From Bacillaceae bacterium S4-13-56 (GTDB lineage Bacteria > Bacillota > Bacilli > Bacillales > JAWJLM01), in contig JAWJLM010000035.1 in the NCBI GenBank assembly GCA_040191315.1, positions 1 to 48,729 of the forward strand: DNA of 48,729 nucleotides, read 5' to 3'. Below the pieces are notes generated by a model, which was not told the origin of the DNA, made no database searches, and was given only the letters and a program-made list of their open reading frames with translations. Shown here one piece after another: positions 25,887 to 35,002 of this stretch. The stretch's first letter is position 1. Each line of letters begins with the position of its first letter. The translations under genes and the position numbers were made by a program.

Positions 25887-26165
25887 TTAGGAAGGGGTCA
25901 AAATAGACCTCTCCATATAGGAAGGCCTTTTGTAAAGAGTGGTTATTAATTTAGAATATGTTCCACTTCGGAATTTCCAAAAATTTTTAACATAGTCGAG
26001 TGCAGACATATCTTGTTGCTCAACTAAGGAAGGGTCTGCTCTCCCGATTAGAAGGGCTTTCACAACTTCAACATTAGCATTTGGCGCAGCCGATAATAGA
26101 GCGGTCCAACCAAAACGGTCTTGGGCATTTGGATCTGTCCTATAATGTAAAAGAAGCTGGACCAT
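25887..26165 (-). pseudogene. Ankyrin-repeat gene remnant
   Basis: The frame encodes ankyrin-repeat sequence (VQLLLHYRTDPNAQDRFGWT, NVEVVKALLIGRADPSLVEQ) and a C-terminal tail. Coding similarity continues a few codons upstream of the ATG (SIVE) and is then cut by a stop. No ribosome site precedes the ATG, so the front is missing. At 26196-26260 the DNA carries a scrambled family B fragment (ACCAATCGGAC next to GGAAGTTTTACTTTAT), suggesting repeat insertion broke the gene. From 26290 to 26467 nothing else was recognised. Confidence 0.6.
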
Positions 26166-26467
26166 TTCAACAATGCTCTAGTAGGTCGCTACTGTTAAGG
26201 GATCTTAAACCAATCGGACCACTGTTGGAAGTTTTACTTTATGGATACAATTACATATGCGATGAAATGGGAATAGACCTACTCATATAACACATAAAAT
26301 CCCTGTTGACATAGTTTAATTATTTTCATTCGCCATTTCCCGGGAAATGCTGACATGAATCGAATTGTAATGCGAGAATGTCGAATAACTTAAGAAGTTT
26401 AGGGTTGAAGTTTTTATGATGGATAAATTGGACACTCTACTATTGGAATGAAAAAGCAGGTGATGTT

Positions 26468-27130
26468 ATGCAAAGGTACTATTCAAACATATATTGGCAT
26501 TTTACAGGATCTCCGGAGAACCTGGATTGGCATAGGATTAAAAGCCCTCAAGATATTTTGAAATATGGAGGAGAACCAAAATCTGATGAGAGGTGTTTTG
26601 AAATATTACAAAAAATTTTATCCTCAAGAGAACTTTTGGCATCAAGCAGTGAAAAAATAAAAGAGAACCTTACGACAAAGCCATTTTGTTCTGTGACTGA
26701 TATTCCATTTAAGGACCTGCTCAGTCAAAAGAAATATTATGGTAATGTAGCTGTTGGGTTCAAACCAAACGTCATTCATAAAAGTTTTTTACCGGTTATC
26801 TATATTCCTTCCAACAACTTACCGATGGTGGAAATGATCGATCAACACTCTTTTAAAGAAGAAGACACAAATGGTTTGGAACAGAAGAGGTCCATTGACC
26901 GATTTCTCATGAACTATATCAAAGTAACAACTTTTACGATTGAGGAAGAACATAGCTTTTATCGGGAACGAGAGTGGAGGCATATTGGTGATTTTACTTT
27001 TAGTGAAGCAGATATATCTGCCATTGTAGTTTCAAGCTCGTATGTATCAGATGTGAGAGATATGCTCCAAAAGTATGAATATCCCCAGGATATTTCCGTG
27101 ATTTCATGGGATGTGATTGAGTACTCTTAA
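26468..27130 (+). CDS. AbiGi/DUF2971-like protein
   Basis: A 220-residue protein with the conserved pattern seen in AbiGi-like and DUF2971 proteins: YWHFTGSPE, KPFCSVTDIPFKDL, YYGNVAVGFK and REREWRHIGDF. AbiGi proteins are described as the antitoxin half of the lactococcal AbiG abortive-infection pair. No AbiGii-like partner is next to it: the upstream neighbour is an ankyrin remnant and the downstream one is alaR. It may be an orphan antitoxin, a domesticated gene or a single-gene defence factor. Start ATG 26468 follows CAGGTGATG. Confidence 0.6.
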   Translation: MQRYYSNIYWHFTGSPENLDWHRIKSPQDILKYGGEPKSDERCFEILQKILSSRELLASSSEKIKENLTTKPFCSVTDIPFKDLLSQKKYYGNVAVGFKPNVIHKSFLPVIYIPSNNLPMVEMIDQHSFKEEDTNGLEQKRSIDRFLMNYIKVTTFTIEEEHSFYREREWRHIGDFTFSEADISAIVVSSSYVSDVRDMLQKYEYPQDISVISWDVIEYS

Positions 27131-27243
27131 TTACATTAACTCATTGAAGTGCAAAAGAAATTTGGTGACAGTTGAAGTGGACCTTGGTACAATGGGTAAC
27201 AATATTATGGAAATAGAACAAAAGTAAAAGGTCGTGATTTTAA

Positions 27244-27738
27244 ATGGAAAAAATTGAAGTAGAGTTGCTAAGCCTAATTGAAAATAATAGTAATCTGGAA
27301 ATAGAGAAGATTGCTAAAATGATTGATCGGAGCGAAGAGGAAACTAGAGAACTTATTAGAAAGCTCGAAGAAGAGAAGGCCATTCTCGGCTATTCTGCTG
27401 TTATTGATTGGTCGAAGGTACATAATTATGAAGGCGTTACAGCTATGATTGATGTGAAGGTTCAACCAGCGCGCGGAGTCGGTTTTGATAAGGTTGCAGA
27501 AAGGATCTATCGTTTTCCGGAAGTAAAGGCTGTTTATTTAATGTCAGGCGCCTATGATTTGTCGGTATCTATTGAGGCTCGTACCATGCTAGAAATTGGA
27601 AAGTTTGTTTCTGAAAAACTATCTGTCCTTGATTCTGTTCTTTCCACTACTACTCATTTTGTATTAAAAAAATATAAGCATGACGGCATTATTTTTGATA
27701 ATGATAACGACGATAAAAGGATTGTGGTATCTCCATGA
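27244..27738 (+). CDS. alaR: Lrp/AsnC-family regulator
   Basis: A 164-residue Lrp/AsnC protein with an N-terminal winged helix-turn-helix (NLEIEKIAKMIDRSEEETRE) and a RAM effector domain (VYLMSGAYDLSVSIE). It overlaps the following aminotransferase gene by 4 bp. The pair corresponds to B. subtilis yugG-yugH (alaR-alaT), where AlaR activates alanine transaminase expression. The assignment rests on gene order and family. Confidence 0.8.
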   Translation: MEKIEVELLSLIENNSNLEIEKIAKMIDRSEEETRELIRKLEEEKAILGYSAVIDWSKVHNYEGVTAMIDVKVQPARGVGFDKVAERIYRFPEVKAVYLMSGAYDLSVSIEARTMLEIGKFVSEKLSVLDSVLSTTTHFVLKKYKHDGIIFDNDNDDKRIVVSP

Positions 27739-28895
27739 CGTCATTTGTTTCCCAACGTATCCAGGAATTAAAGCCATCAGGAATACGGCGTTTTTTTGAC
27801 CTTGCTTCACAAATGGAAAACGTAATCTCTTTAGGTGTAGGAGAACCTGATTTTGTTACTCCGTGGAATGTCATTGAGGCAAGCTACCATTCTCTTGAAC
27901 AAGGATATACAGCTTATACAGCTAATGCTGGACTTATCGAACTTCGGGAAGAGGTTAGTAAGTATTTAAAAAATCAGTACGAGGCGGTCTATCAACCTCA
28001 AAATGAAGTAATTATTACAGTCGGGGCAAGTCAAGCCATTGATATTGCTCTTCGTGCGGTTTTGAATCCAGGGGATGAAGTTGTGGTGGTGGCACCTAGT
28101 TTTGTTTCGTATGCGCCTGCTGTTGAATTAGCAGGTGGTGTTCCAGTCATGTTGTACACGGATCCCGACGATAAATTTAAATTGCGCCCTGATCAGTTGG
28201 AAAATGTGATTACTAAGAAAACAAAGGCTATTATGATTTGCAGTCCTAATAATCCCACAGGTACAGTACTTAGCAGAGATGAATTAATTGCAATAAGTGA
28301 AGTGATTGAAAAATATAATCTGCTTGTCTTGTCTGATGAAATCTATGCGGAGCTAACTTACGATGAAGAGTATTCCAGCTTTGCCTCTCTTCCTGGAGTG
28401 AAGGAAAGAACCATTTTGATTAGCGGATTTTCAAAAGCATTTGCTATGACTGGATGGAGGTTAGGGTACGCAGCTGGTCCACAGGATATAATCGCTGCCA
28501 TGACAAAAATACACCAATACACCATTATGTGTGCCCCTACCATGGCACAATATGGGGCACTTGAAGCTCTTCGAAATGGGAAGAAAGCCGTTCAGGACAT
28601 GAAAAAAAGCTACAAGCAAAGAAGAAATTTTGTAGTTAAAACCTTTAATGAAATCGGTTTATCTTGTGATATGCCTGGGGGAGCTTTTTACGTCTTCCCA
28701 TCGATTCGTGAAACAGGACTGAGTTCTGATGAGTTCGCTGAGCAATTGTTAAAGGAAGAAAAAGTAGCGGTTGTTCCAGGAAATGTTTTTGGAGAAAATG
28801 GGGAAGGACATATTCGTTGTTCATACGCAGCTTCCCTTCAACAGCTTGATCTTGCTTTAAAGAAGATCGAAAAATTTATAGGAAAACGAATTTAA
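27735..28895 (+). CDS. alaT: Class I PLP aminotransferase, probable alanine transaminase
   Basis: A 386-residue fold-type I aminotransferase. PLP-binding features include VGASQAID, SPNNPTGTVLS, LSDEIYAEL and the Schiff-base lysine K234 in SGFSKAFAMTGWRLGY, with the carboxylate-binding arginine in GHIRCSYAAS. The length and sequence fit the YugH (AlaT) group, which interconverts alanine/glutamate and pyruvate/2-oxoglutarate. Translation is coupled to the Lrp-type gene by an ATGA-type overlap. Related PatA-like aromatic enzymes cannot be excluded. Confidence 0.85.
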   Translation: MTSFVSQRIQELKPSGIRRFFDLASQMENVISLGVGEPDFVTPWNVIEASYHSLEQGYTAYTANAGLIELREEVSKYLKNQYEAVYQPQNEVIITVGASQAIDIALRAVLNPGDEVVVVAPSFVSYAPAVELAGGVPVMLYTDPDDKFKLRPDQLENVITKKTKAIMICSPNNPTGTVLSRDELIAISEVIEKYNLLVLSDEIYAELTYDEEYSSFASLPGVKERTILISGFSKAFAMTGWRLGYAAGPQDIIAAMTKIHQYTIMCAPTMAQYGALEALRNGKKAVQDMKKSYKQRRNFVVKTFNEIGLSCDMPGGAFYVFPSIRETGLSSDEFAEQLLKEEKVAVVPGNVFGENGEGHIRCSYAASLQQLDLALKKIEKFIGKRI

Positions 28896-28930
28896 ATAGG
28901 AAGTGGACTAAAGCAATAGGGTCCTAGACA

Positions 28931-28966
28931 AATCCCTTCATCCAGTAGATGAAGGGATTTGTCTAG
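28931..28966 (+). terminator. Hairpin after alaT
   Basis: CAAATCCCTTCAT pairs with ATGAAGGGATTTG around a 7-nt loop. Its 3' arm overlaps the start of the family C repeat at 28960. A T run is lacking, so it could be part of the repeat rather than an intrinsic terminator. Confidence 0.5.
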
Positions 28967-29090
28967 CTCCAGCGAAAAAGCATTATCGAGTAATCTTCGA
29001 AGTTTTTTCCTCGAGTAAAGGAAAGCTACATAGAGCTACTTCGCAGCAACAAGTGCTTTTTCTTGTTTCGAGGGGCGCTTGCGCTTTTCT
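28960..29090 (+). repeat. Repeat family C, copy 1
   Basis: The element begins TGTCTAGCTCCAGCG and ends GGGGCGCTTGCGCTTTTCT; the same ends bound 41404-41595 and, joined directly, 47218-47247. The interior differs between copies. The terminal CAGCG(CC)/GGCGCT are complementary, so the whole could fold as one large hairpin. Confidence 0.75.
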
Positions 29091-29371
29091 TAATAGTCTT
29101 CAATTCTTCGTTTTTTCTCATTTATTTCTTTGTACATATCTGCATAAACCATCATAAAAGCGGCATGCCCTAATATAAGCTGGAATGCAAAAATACCCCA
29201 AAGCAAGGAATGGTATGAGCCAAATGGAACATTGATAATGTGAAGCGACAGGATCACCCAAGCGATAACTACAAAAATTAGCTGTGTAATCGCCATCTTT
29301 TGTCTATTGGAGCTCCACAGTATAAATGGGGTCATGCTAAAAATCAACAGGTACATAAGGAGTACGTCCAT
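29090..29371 (-). CDS. Small three-helix membrane protein
   Basis: A 93-residue protein with three hydrophobic helices (MDVLLMYLLIFSMTPFILW, AITQLIFVVIAWVILSL, LLWGIFAFQLILGHAAFMMV) and a charged tail (KEINEKKRRIEDY). The ATG at 29371 is preceded by AAGGAGGGG; an in-frame ATG at 29467 lacks such a site. I do not recognise the family. The stop codon lies at the edge of a family C repeat, so the C-terminus could have been altered by it. Confidence 0.65.
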   Translation of the reverse strand: MDVLLMYLLIFSMTPFILWSSNRQKMAITQLIFVVIAWVILSLHIINVPFGSYHSLLWGIFAFQLILGHAAFMMVYADMYKEINEKKRRIEDY

Positions 29372-29507
29372 CCAATCCCCTCCTTGTTTTAATACATCTA
29401 TGAAAGCGGTTACGAGTATTATAACACTTTGTTCACAAAATTGTAACATTTCATTCAAACTTTTCACTGTGTTTATGTTATAAAGCCAAGATTAGTGGGA
29501 TTATGCT

Positions 29508-29719
29508 TTTATCCCGCATGAACGGCAGGAATACCACACCTCAGGATCTTAAGTAAAACGAAAAGAGTAGGTGGGGGATAAAATCCCATGAGAATAGAAC
29601 AATTAAATTTTCATCCTTGTTGGTGAGGGTGGCTGCCTGTAAATGTCCGATTGGTTCAAGGACTTTAGGTGGTTGCTAACAATCAGTGGGGATGGCCACT
29701 GATTGAAGTTTCACTTTAT
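29508..29719 (+). repeat. Repeat family B, full copy (IS200/IS605-like non-autonomous element)
   Basis: The element is bounded by TTTAT at 29508-29512 and 29715-29719. Left part: CCCGCATGAACGG. An internal module follows, with a hairpin around ACACCT/AGGTGGGGG and the tract ATTAAATTTTCATCCTTGTT. Then come GTCCGATTGGTT and the right-end hairpin AATCAGTGGGG/CCACTGATTGAAGTTTCAC. It has no open frame. Compared with 44264-44486 the internal module is in the opposite orientation. Confidence 0.7.
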
Positions 29720-29785
29720 AAAATGTAAATCACTAAAAAAATCTGTGATAGCGAATGGAAATCTAGTTGCGTTTGTACCAAAAGA

Positions 29786-29814
29786 AAAAGCTCACCAAAT
29801 GAGGTGAGCTTTTA
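29786..29814 (-). terminator. Terminator of the qox operon
   Basis: AAAAGCTCACC and GGTGAGCTTTT form a perfect hairpin just past the qoxD stop codon; in the minus-strand direction it ends in T. Confidence 0.88.
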
Positions 29815-29819
29815 AAACT

Positions 29820-30125
29820 TTAGTATGCAGCGTGACCAGAAGTAAGGATCCAAAATGAGCCTATGATGATTACAAAGGCCAAAAAGGCACTGTATGCAAT
29901 GTTGATTAAATTTGTTAATTTTTCTTGTCCTTCTGTAATATGCATGAAAAGGAAGAGCTGAACTCCTGCTTGAAGAAAGGCGAGTGTTCCAATAAACCAC
30001 ATAATCACAGTGGATGAAAAGTTTGTTTTAAATACGACGATCATTGCCAATATAGTCATGGAAATGGATAGAAAAAATCCAAGTACATGATTTATAGGAA
30101 AACGGTGCTTTTCGTGATTAGCCAT
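29820..30125 (-). CDS. qoxD: Cytochrome aa3 quinol oxidase subunit IV
   Basis: A 101-residue protein with three membrane helices (VLGFFLSISMTILAMIVVF, STVIMWFIGTLAFLQAGVQL and one near the end), of the COX4-prokaryotic family. It is the smallest subunit and is thought to help assembly of the CuB site. Its ATG follows the qoxC stop directly (TAAATG), so the two are translated together. It is shorter than the B. subtilis protein. Confidence 0.9.
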   Translation of the reverse strand: MANHEKHRFPINHVLGFFLSISMTILAMIVVFKTNFSSTVIMWFIGTLAFLQAGVQLFLFMHITEGQEKLTNLINIAYSAFLAFVIIIGSFWILTSGHAAY

Positions 30126-30722
30126 TTACATCACCATTCCTTTCAGATAGACGAATGTAAAGATGAAAATCCAAACAACGTCGAGGAAATGCCAATATAG
30201 TCCTGCGATAAATAGTTTTCTAGATGTCGTAGGTGTAAATCCACGTCTAACTAATTGAATGATTAGTAGTGTAATCCAACCAATTCCCAGGGACACGTGA
30301 AGACCGTGAGTGCCCAATAGTGTGAAGAAGGCAGATAGGAACGCACTAGTCTGCATGGTAGCTCCTTCGTGAACATAATGCGTAAACTCTGACACTTCCA
30401 TATAGATAAATCCAAGGCCTAATAATAAGGTGACGATCAACCAAACGATCGTATCGTTTTTCTTTTGATTTCTCATCTCATGAATAGCTAGACCACAGGT
30501 GAAACTACTTGTAAGAAGGAGGAGCGTCATAATAAGGACATCTTTTGCAATGAAAAGGTCACTACCTGATGGTCCTCCTGCTGTATTATCTACAAGTACG
30601 AAATAAGAAGCAAATAATGTGGAGAAGAGGACGATCTCTGCTCCAAGGAAAATCCAGAAGCCTAGAATATTCATTTGATTTTGAAGACCTTTATACTCTA
30701 AGGGCGTGTTTTGGGATGTCAT
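30126..30722 (-). CDS. qoxC: Cytochrome aa3 quinol oxidase subunit III
   Basis: A 198-residue heme-copper oxidase subunit III with five membrane helices. Family segments are NILGFWIFLGAEIVLFSTLF, FLSAFFTLLGTHGLHVSLGI and GLYWHFLDVVWIFIFTFVYL. It stabilises the catalytic subunit. The start overlaps the end of qoxB by 4 bp. Confidence 0.93.
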   Translation of the reverse strand: MTSQNTPLEYKGLQNQMNILGFWIFLGAEIVLFSTLFASYFVLVDNTAGGPSGSDLFIAKDVLIMTLLLLTSSFTCGLAIHEMRNQKKNDTIVWLIVTLLLGLGFIYMEVSEFTHYVHEGATMQTSAFLSAFFTLLGTHGLHVSLGIGWITLLIIQLVRRGFTPTTSRKLFIAGLYWHFLDVVWIFIFTFVYLKGMVM

Positions 30723-32665
30723 TTCAATTCACCTCTCCACTTTTCTTCTGTTTCAATGACTTCTTCAACAGATACATGGTAACCCTCATCGTAATCGAAG
30801 GAATTCATGATTAACCCTGCCAATATAGCAATCGAGAATATTGCTGCTGGTATAAACCATTCAAACACTAGGAAGAAGCCAACTACACCGAAAGCAACAC
30901 TTATAAATATTGGTGTCCAAGAATTACTTGGCATGTGAATTTCTTTAATCTCACTTTTCTTTAATCCAGTGTTGCCTGTTTTCTTCATTTCCCAGTAAGG
31001 ATCAAGTTCTGTAACTTCAGGAACTTTTGCAAAATTGTAATGTTGAACAGGTGAAGCAGTCATCCATTCAAGTGTACGTGCATCCCACGGATCATTTCCA
31101 ACATCGCGCGAAGCGTAACGGAAGCTCCAGTAGATGTTGTAAACAAGAGCGATAAATCCAGCAGCTAATACTAAGGAACCAATAGCTGAGAACCCTAAAA
31201 GACCTCCCCATCCAGTTTCAGCAGAATATGTGTACATACGACGTGACATTCCATCTAATCCGACAAAGAACATTGGCATGAAGGTCATGTTAAATCCGAT
31301 GACAAACAGCCAGAAATGCCACTTCCCAATTTTTTCATTAAGCTTAAATCCAAACATTTTTGGCCACCAGTAGTAAAGTCCAGCAAATACCGCAAATACA
31401 ACACCAGGAATCAATGTGTAGTGGAAATGTGCTACTAAGAACATTGTATTGTGATACTGGTAGTCGGCGGCGGCCATAGCAAGCATGACTCCTGTTACTC
31501 CTCCAATTAAGAAGTTTGGAATAAAGGCTAGTGCCCATAACATAGCGGTAGAAAATCTAATTTTCCCTTTACGCATTGTAAAGAGCCAGTTAAAGATCTT
31601 AACCCCGGTCGGAATTGCGATGGCCATAGTCGTAATCGAGAATATAGAGTTAACAGCTGGACCTGATCCCATTGTATAGAAGTGATGGACCCAAACTAGC
31701 ATACTTAAGAATGCAATACCAACAATGGATGCAACCATGGCTTTATATCCATATAGATTTTTACGGGAAAAAGTTGCAATAATCTCAGAAAACATTCCAA
31801 AGGCTGGGAGAATAACAATGTACACTTCAGGATGTCCCCATAACCAGAAAAGGTTTAGCCATAGCATTGGATCTCCACCAGCGGCAACCGTGAAGAAGTG
31901 GGTTCCAAATAGGCGATCTAATGTCATGAATGCTAAAGCTACTGTGAAAATCGGAAACGCAGCTACGATTAGGATGGACGTAGTGAAAACGGTCCATGTG
32001 AACATAGGCATTTTCATAAGAGTCATACCCTTGGTTCTCATTTTCAAAATCGTAACGATAAAGTTAATTCCTGTCATCAGGGTTCCAATACCAGCAATCT
32101 GCAAGGCAATTGCATAATAGTTGTTCCCTACACCCGGAGTAAACTCTTTCCCAGCTAGTGGAAAGTACGATGTCCATCCAGCATCTGGTGATCCTCCAAT
32201 GACGAAAGAAATATTAAACAGCATAGCCCCACTGAAAAACAGCCAAAAGCTTAATGCATTAAGTTTAGGAAAAGCAACATCTCTCGCTCCGATTTGAAGC
32301 GGGATGACAACGTTCATAATACCAATTAAAAGTGGCATCGCCATGAAGAGAATCATGATAACGCCATGTGTTGTAAAGACTTCATCATAGTGCTGGGCGT
32401 CTAAAATTTCAAGACCAGGACGTGATGTTTGGGCCTTCATTAACAGACCATCCACACCGCCACGGAAGAACATTAAAACACCTGCAAGTATATACATAAT
32501 CCCAATTTTTTTATGATCAACAGTTGTAAACCATTCGGTCCATAGCCAGCGCCAACGTTTGAGGTAAGTTATTAATGCAACGATACCAACAAGCGTTAGA
32601 CCAATGGCAATTTGAGATCCTAAAATCATCGGGTCCCCAGTGACAAAGAATTCATCAAGGTTCAT
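30719..32665 (-). CDS. qoxB: Cytochrome aa3 quinol oxidase subunit I
   Basis: The 648-residue catalytic subunit. Heme and CuB ligands are visible: His in TTHGVIMILFMAMP (low-spin heme), WGHPEVYIVILP and VWVHHFYTMG (CuB, including the His-Tyr region) and HFHYTLIPG (high-spin heme and heme a). It reduces O2 to water and pumps protons. Length and the extra N- and C-terminal helices match QoxB of the aa3-600 menaquinol oxidase. The start overlaps the qoxA stop by one base (TAATG). Confidence 0.95.
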   Translation of the reverse strand: MNLDEFFVTGDPMILGSQIAIGLTLVGIVALITYLKRWRWLWTEWFTTVDHKKIGIMYILAGVLMFFRGGVDGLLMKAQTSRPGLEILDAQHYDEVFTTHGVIMILFMAMPLLIGIMNVVIPLQIGARDVAFPKLNALSFWLFFSGAMLFNISFVIGGSPDAGWTSYFPLAGKEFTPGVGNNYYAIALQIAGIGTLMTGINFIVTILKMRTKGMTLMKMPMFTWTVFTTSILIVAAFPIFTVALAFMTLDRLFGTHFFTVAAGGDPMLWLNLFWLWGHPEVYIVILPAFGMFSEIIATFSRKNLYGYKAMVASIVGIAFLSMLVWVHHFYTMGSGPAVNSIFSITTMAIAIPTGVKIFNWLFTMRKGKIRFSTAMLWALAFIPNFLIGGVTGVMLAMAAADYQYHNTMFLVAHFHYTLIPGVVFAVFAGLYYWWPKMFGFKLNEKIGKWHFWLFVIGFNMTFMPMFFVGLDGMSRRMYTYSAETGWGGLLGFSAIGSLVLAAGFIALVYNIYWSFRYASRDVGNDPWDARTLEWMTASPVQHYNFAKVPEVTELDPYWEMKKTGNTGLKKSEIKEIHMPSNSWTPIFISVAFGVVGFFLVFEWFIPAAIFSIAILAGLIMNSFDYDEGYHVSVEEVIETEEKWRGELK

Positions 32666-33624
32666 TAATGTCCGCCTCCTTCATGCTTATTGGTTGTTGA
32701 ATCTAGATCTAATTTACTTGTATCTACTTCGTTTTCATCTGATCCATGTTCTTCCTCATCACCGTGGCCGATGCGATAATCTTCCGGATCTGTGAGTAAA
32801 GGAGCGTCATGGTCCGAGTGATCGATCCACTGTAAATGTGTTCCATTGTACGTTTCGCGTCCAATAATCGTTGGGTTAACAAGCTGAAGATAACGTTCTT
32901 TTGTTAACTCCGGAGCAGAGTTTTTAACCTCCTCTACCCATTCAACGAAATCCTGATGAGTCATGGCTTCGGCTTCAAAGTCCATATGGGCATAACCTTT
33001 TCCATTAAAGTTTGTATTTCTTCCAATATAGCTCCCCGGCCTATCAGCAACTAGGAAAAGATTTGTTTCCATGTTTGCCATGGTATATTTTTGCCCACCT
33101 AAGGATGGAATCCAAAATGATTGCATCGTCCCTGTAGAAGTCATTTTGAATTGAATTGGTCGATCTTCAGGGATATTTAAATAGTTCACTGTTTCAATAT
33201 CTTGCTCAGGATAAGTAAATATCCATTTCCAATCGGCTGATGTAACATGAATCACAAGTGGCTCTTCATCTTGATAGCCTTCAGGTATTTCTTCGTGATC
33301 ATAGATTGCTTTTATTGTTGGAATAGTGAGTACGATAACAATTATGATTGGAATAACGAACCAAGTAGTTTCTAAGATTTTGTTTCCTGCTTCATGAGGA
33401 GGCTCATAATCTTTGTTTTCTGGACGTTCTCTATACTTCCATATAATCACTGTGTATAAAATAAAAACGACAGCCACAACAATCGCCATTAAGATGATTG
33501 AAAAAATGATTAAGTCTGTCAAATTCTTAGCGACCGGACCTTGAGGGTCAAATACAACCATACTTTCACAACCAGTCAAAAAACTAAGCAGTAAAAAGAG
33601 TATAGCTAGAACTTTTAGTTTCAC
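32665..33624 (-). CDS. qoxA: Cytochrome aa3 quinol oxidase subunit II (lipoprotein)
   Basis: A 319-residue lipoprotein (lipobox LTGC near residue 18) with two membrane helices and a cupredoxin domain (SADWKWIFTYPEQ, FWIPSLGGQKYTM). The CuA ligand motif of cytochrome c oxidases is absent: the place of CSELCG is taken by RNTNFNGKGYAHM. It is therefore a quinol-oxidising subunit like QoxA. The tail is rich in His and acidic residues (GHGDEEEHGSDEN, NKHEGGGH). The GTG at 33624 follows GGGAG; a longer frame from 33789 lacks a ribosome site and a signal peptide at its start. Confidence 0.93.
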   Translation of the reverse strand: MKLKVLAILFLLLSFLTGCESMVVFDPQGPVAKNLTDLIIFSIILMAIVVAVVFILYTVIIWKYRERPENKDYEPPHEAGNKILETTWFVIPIIIVIVLTIPTIKAIYDHEEIPEGYQDEEPLVIHVTSADWKWIFTYPEQDIETVNYLNIPEDRPIQFKMTSTGTMQSFWIPSLGGQKYTMANMETNLFLVADRPGSYIGRNTNFNGKGYAHMDFEAEAMTHQDFVEWVEEVKNSAPELTKERYLQLVNPTIIGRETYNGTHLQWIDHSDHDAPLLTDPEDYRIGHGDEEEHGSDENEVDTSKLDLDSTTNKHEGGGH

Positions 33625-34017
33625 CGTGGTTTCTCCCTTCTCTATGAACCTATTAGAATAGTGATTTATGTTTACACTTTTTAAACAAATCTCTATAAAA
33701 AGTGTGCTTTCGGATGTAAATAATAGCATGAAATTGTGAAGAATAATGCAAATTCGTACATTTGTCATATAATGTTCATAAATTAACAAACAACAAGAGT
33801 TCTCGCTACTTTTTGCTTGATTTTTCGTTCAAAAGTGGTTCTTAGCGTTGTTTAGTGTGATAAAGTTGGTTGACAGATTTGAATAAAAGTATCTTAGAAA
33901 ATGGAGGGTGTGGCTAGTGTATTGGGTTCCTGAATTAAAAATAATAATTGGCTGTTGAGTCCTAGACTTTTGTATTGCTATTCATTATGGTATAAAGAGG
34001 AAAAAGGGGGCCATGTT

Positions 34018-34782
34018 ATGTGTCTAATTCTCTTAGCAAAAAATATTCATCCGGATTATCCATTAATTGTTGCTGCTAATCGTGATGAATTTTACAAACG
34101 TCCAACTGAATCTGCTCATTTTTGGGAGGATCATCCTTACATTTTGGCAGGTCGTGATTTGGAAAAAATGGGTACTTGGATGGGAGTTACGAAATATGGG
34201 CAGTTTGCTGCCTTAACAAATTATCGTGATCCTGAAGAGATGATGGAAGGAAAAAAATCCAGAGGAGAACTAGTTGCTAACTTTTTGAAAACGGGTCAGT
34301 CCCCTGAAACCTACTTAAGTGAAATTTCGCAGGCTCCAAAAGATTATCCTGGATATAATCTTCTTGTTGGCAACAGTGAAGAACTATTTTATTTTTCAAA
34401 TAAAGAGAAACAAGTTCGAAATGTAGAAAAAGGAATTCATGGGTTAAGTAATCACCTTTTCAACACAGATTGGCCGAAAGTGAAGAAAGGGAAGGAGGGT
34501 CTTCGAGAAATTCTTAAATATGACCAGTCACAAACAGAAATGGTAAAGAATTTGTTTGGATTACTGGAATATGCAGACCCAGCATCTGATGAGGACTTAC
34601 CACAAACAGGAGTGCCTATAGAGTGGGAAAGAGTGTTATCGCCATTATTTATAAAGACAGAGAATTATGGAACAAGAAGTTCGACGGTTTTATTAATGAG
34701 TCAAAAGGAAATTCATTTTTATGAAAAAGTTCATGACCAGAGTGGAACTCAAGAAAATAGTTTCTCTGTTCCCGTGGGATAA
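34018..34782 (+). CDS. NRDE-family (TANGO2-like) protein
   Basis: A 254-residue protein that starts MCLILLAKN, the NRDE-family opening in which Cys2 would become an N-terminal nucleophile after Met removal. The name-giving NRDE motif is at about residue 27 (AANRDEFYKRPT), followed by WMGVTKYGQFAALTNYRDP and later GLSNHLFNTDWPKV and GTRSSTVLL. ATG 34018 follows AAAGGGGGCC. Related TANGO2 proteins have been linked to Golgi organisation and heme handling; a bacterial role is not established. The 390 bp between it and qoxA hold promoters only, as far as I can see. Confidence 0.85.
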   Translation: MCLILLAKNIHPDYPLIVAANRDEFYKRPTESAHFWEDHPYILAGRDLEKMGTWMGVTKYGQFAALTNYRDPEEMMEGKKSRGELVANFLKTGQSPETYLSEISQAPKDYPGYNLLVGNSEELFYFSNKEKQVRNVEKGIHGLSNHLFNTDWPKVKKGKEGLREILKYDQSQTEMVKNLFGLLEYADPASDEDLPQTGVPIEWERVLSPLFIKTENYGTRSSTVLLMSQKEIHFYEKVHDQSGTQENSFSVPVG

Positions 34783-34943
34783 TAAGAATTGAAGTAATAG
34801 AAAACATAAAGAGAACCATTTTAAACAAAAGGTAGAGCAGAGATGAAAATAAGTGAATAGAAGCTGTCTATTTACGCAAAAAAGCCGTCCGAAATTAAGA
34901 ATGAGTAATAGAAGCCCGATATACTATTCCCAATCTTTTTCCC

Positions 34944-34972
34944 TTGACTTCACCCTCCATTACCCATATGAT
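34944..34972 (+). promoter_or_regulatory. SigA promoter of the yitJ-metH S-box transcript
   Basis: TTGACT (34944-34949) and TATGAT (34967-34972) with a 17-bp spacer place the transcript start near 34979, about 25 nt before the riboswitch. From 34783 to 34943 nothing recognisable was found. Confidence 0.85.
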
Positions 34973-35002
34973 AAATAATAATAAAAATTAAATAAGTACG
35001 AA

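Noticed and set aside
32665-33624. Cytochrome c oxidase (CtaC) subunit II
   Set aside because: No CuA cysteines and no cytochrome c domain; sequence and lipobox fit QoxA.
33900-33958. Possible 13-residue leader peptide (GTG, MYWVPELK...) upstream of the NRDE gene
   Set aside because: There is a plausible ribosome site but no attenuator structure follows and no functional rationale was found.
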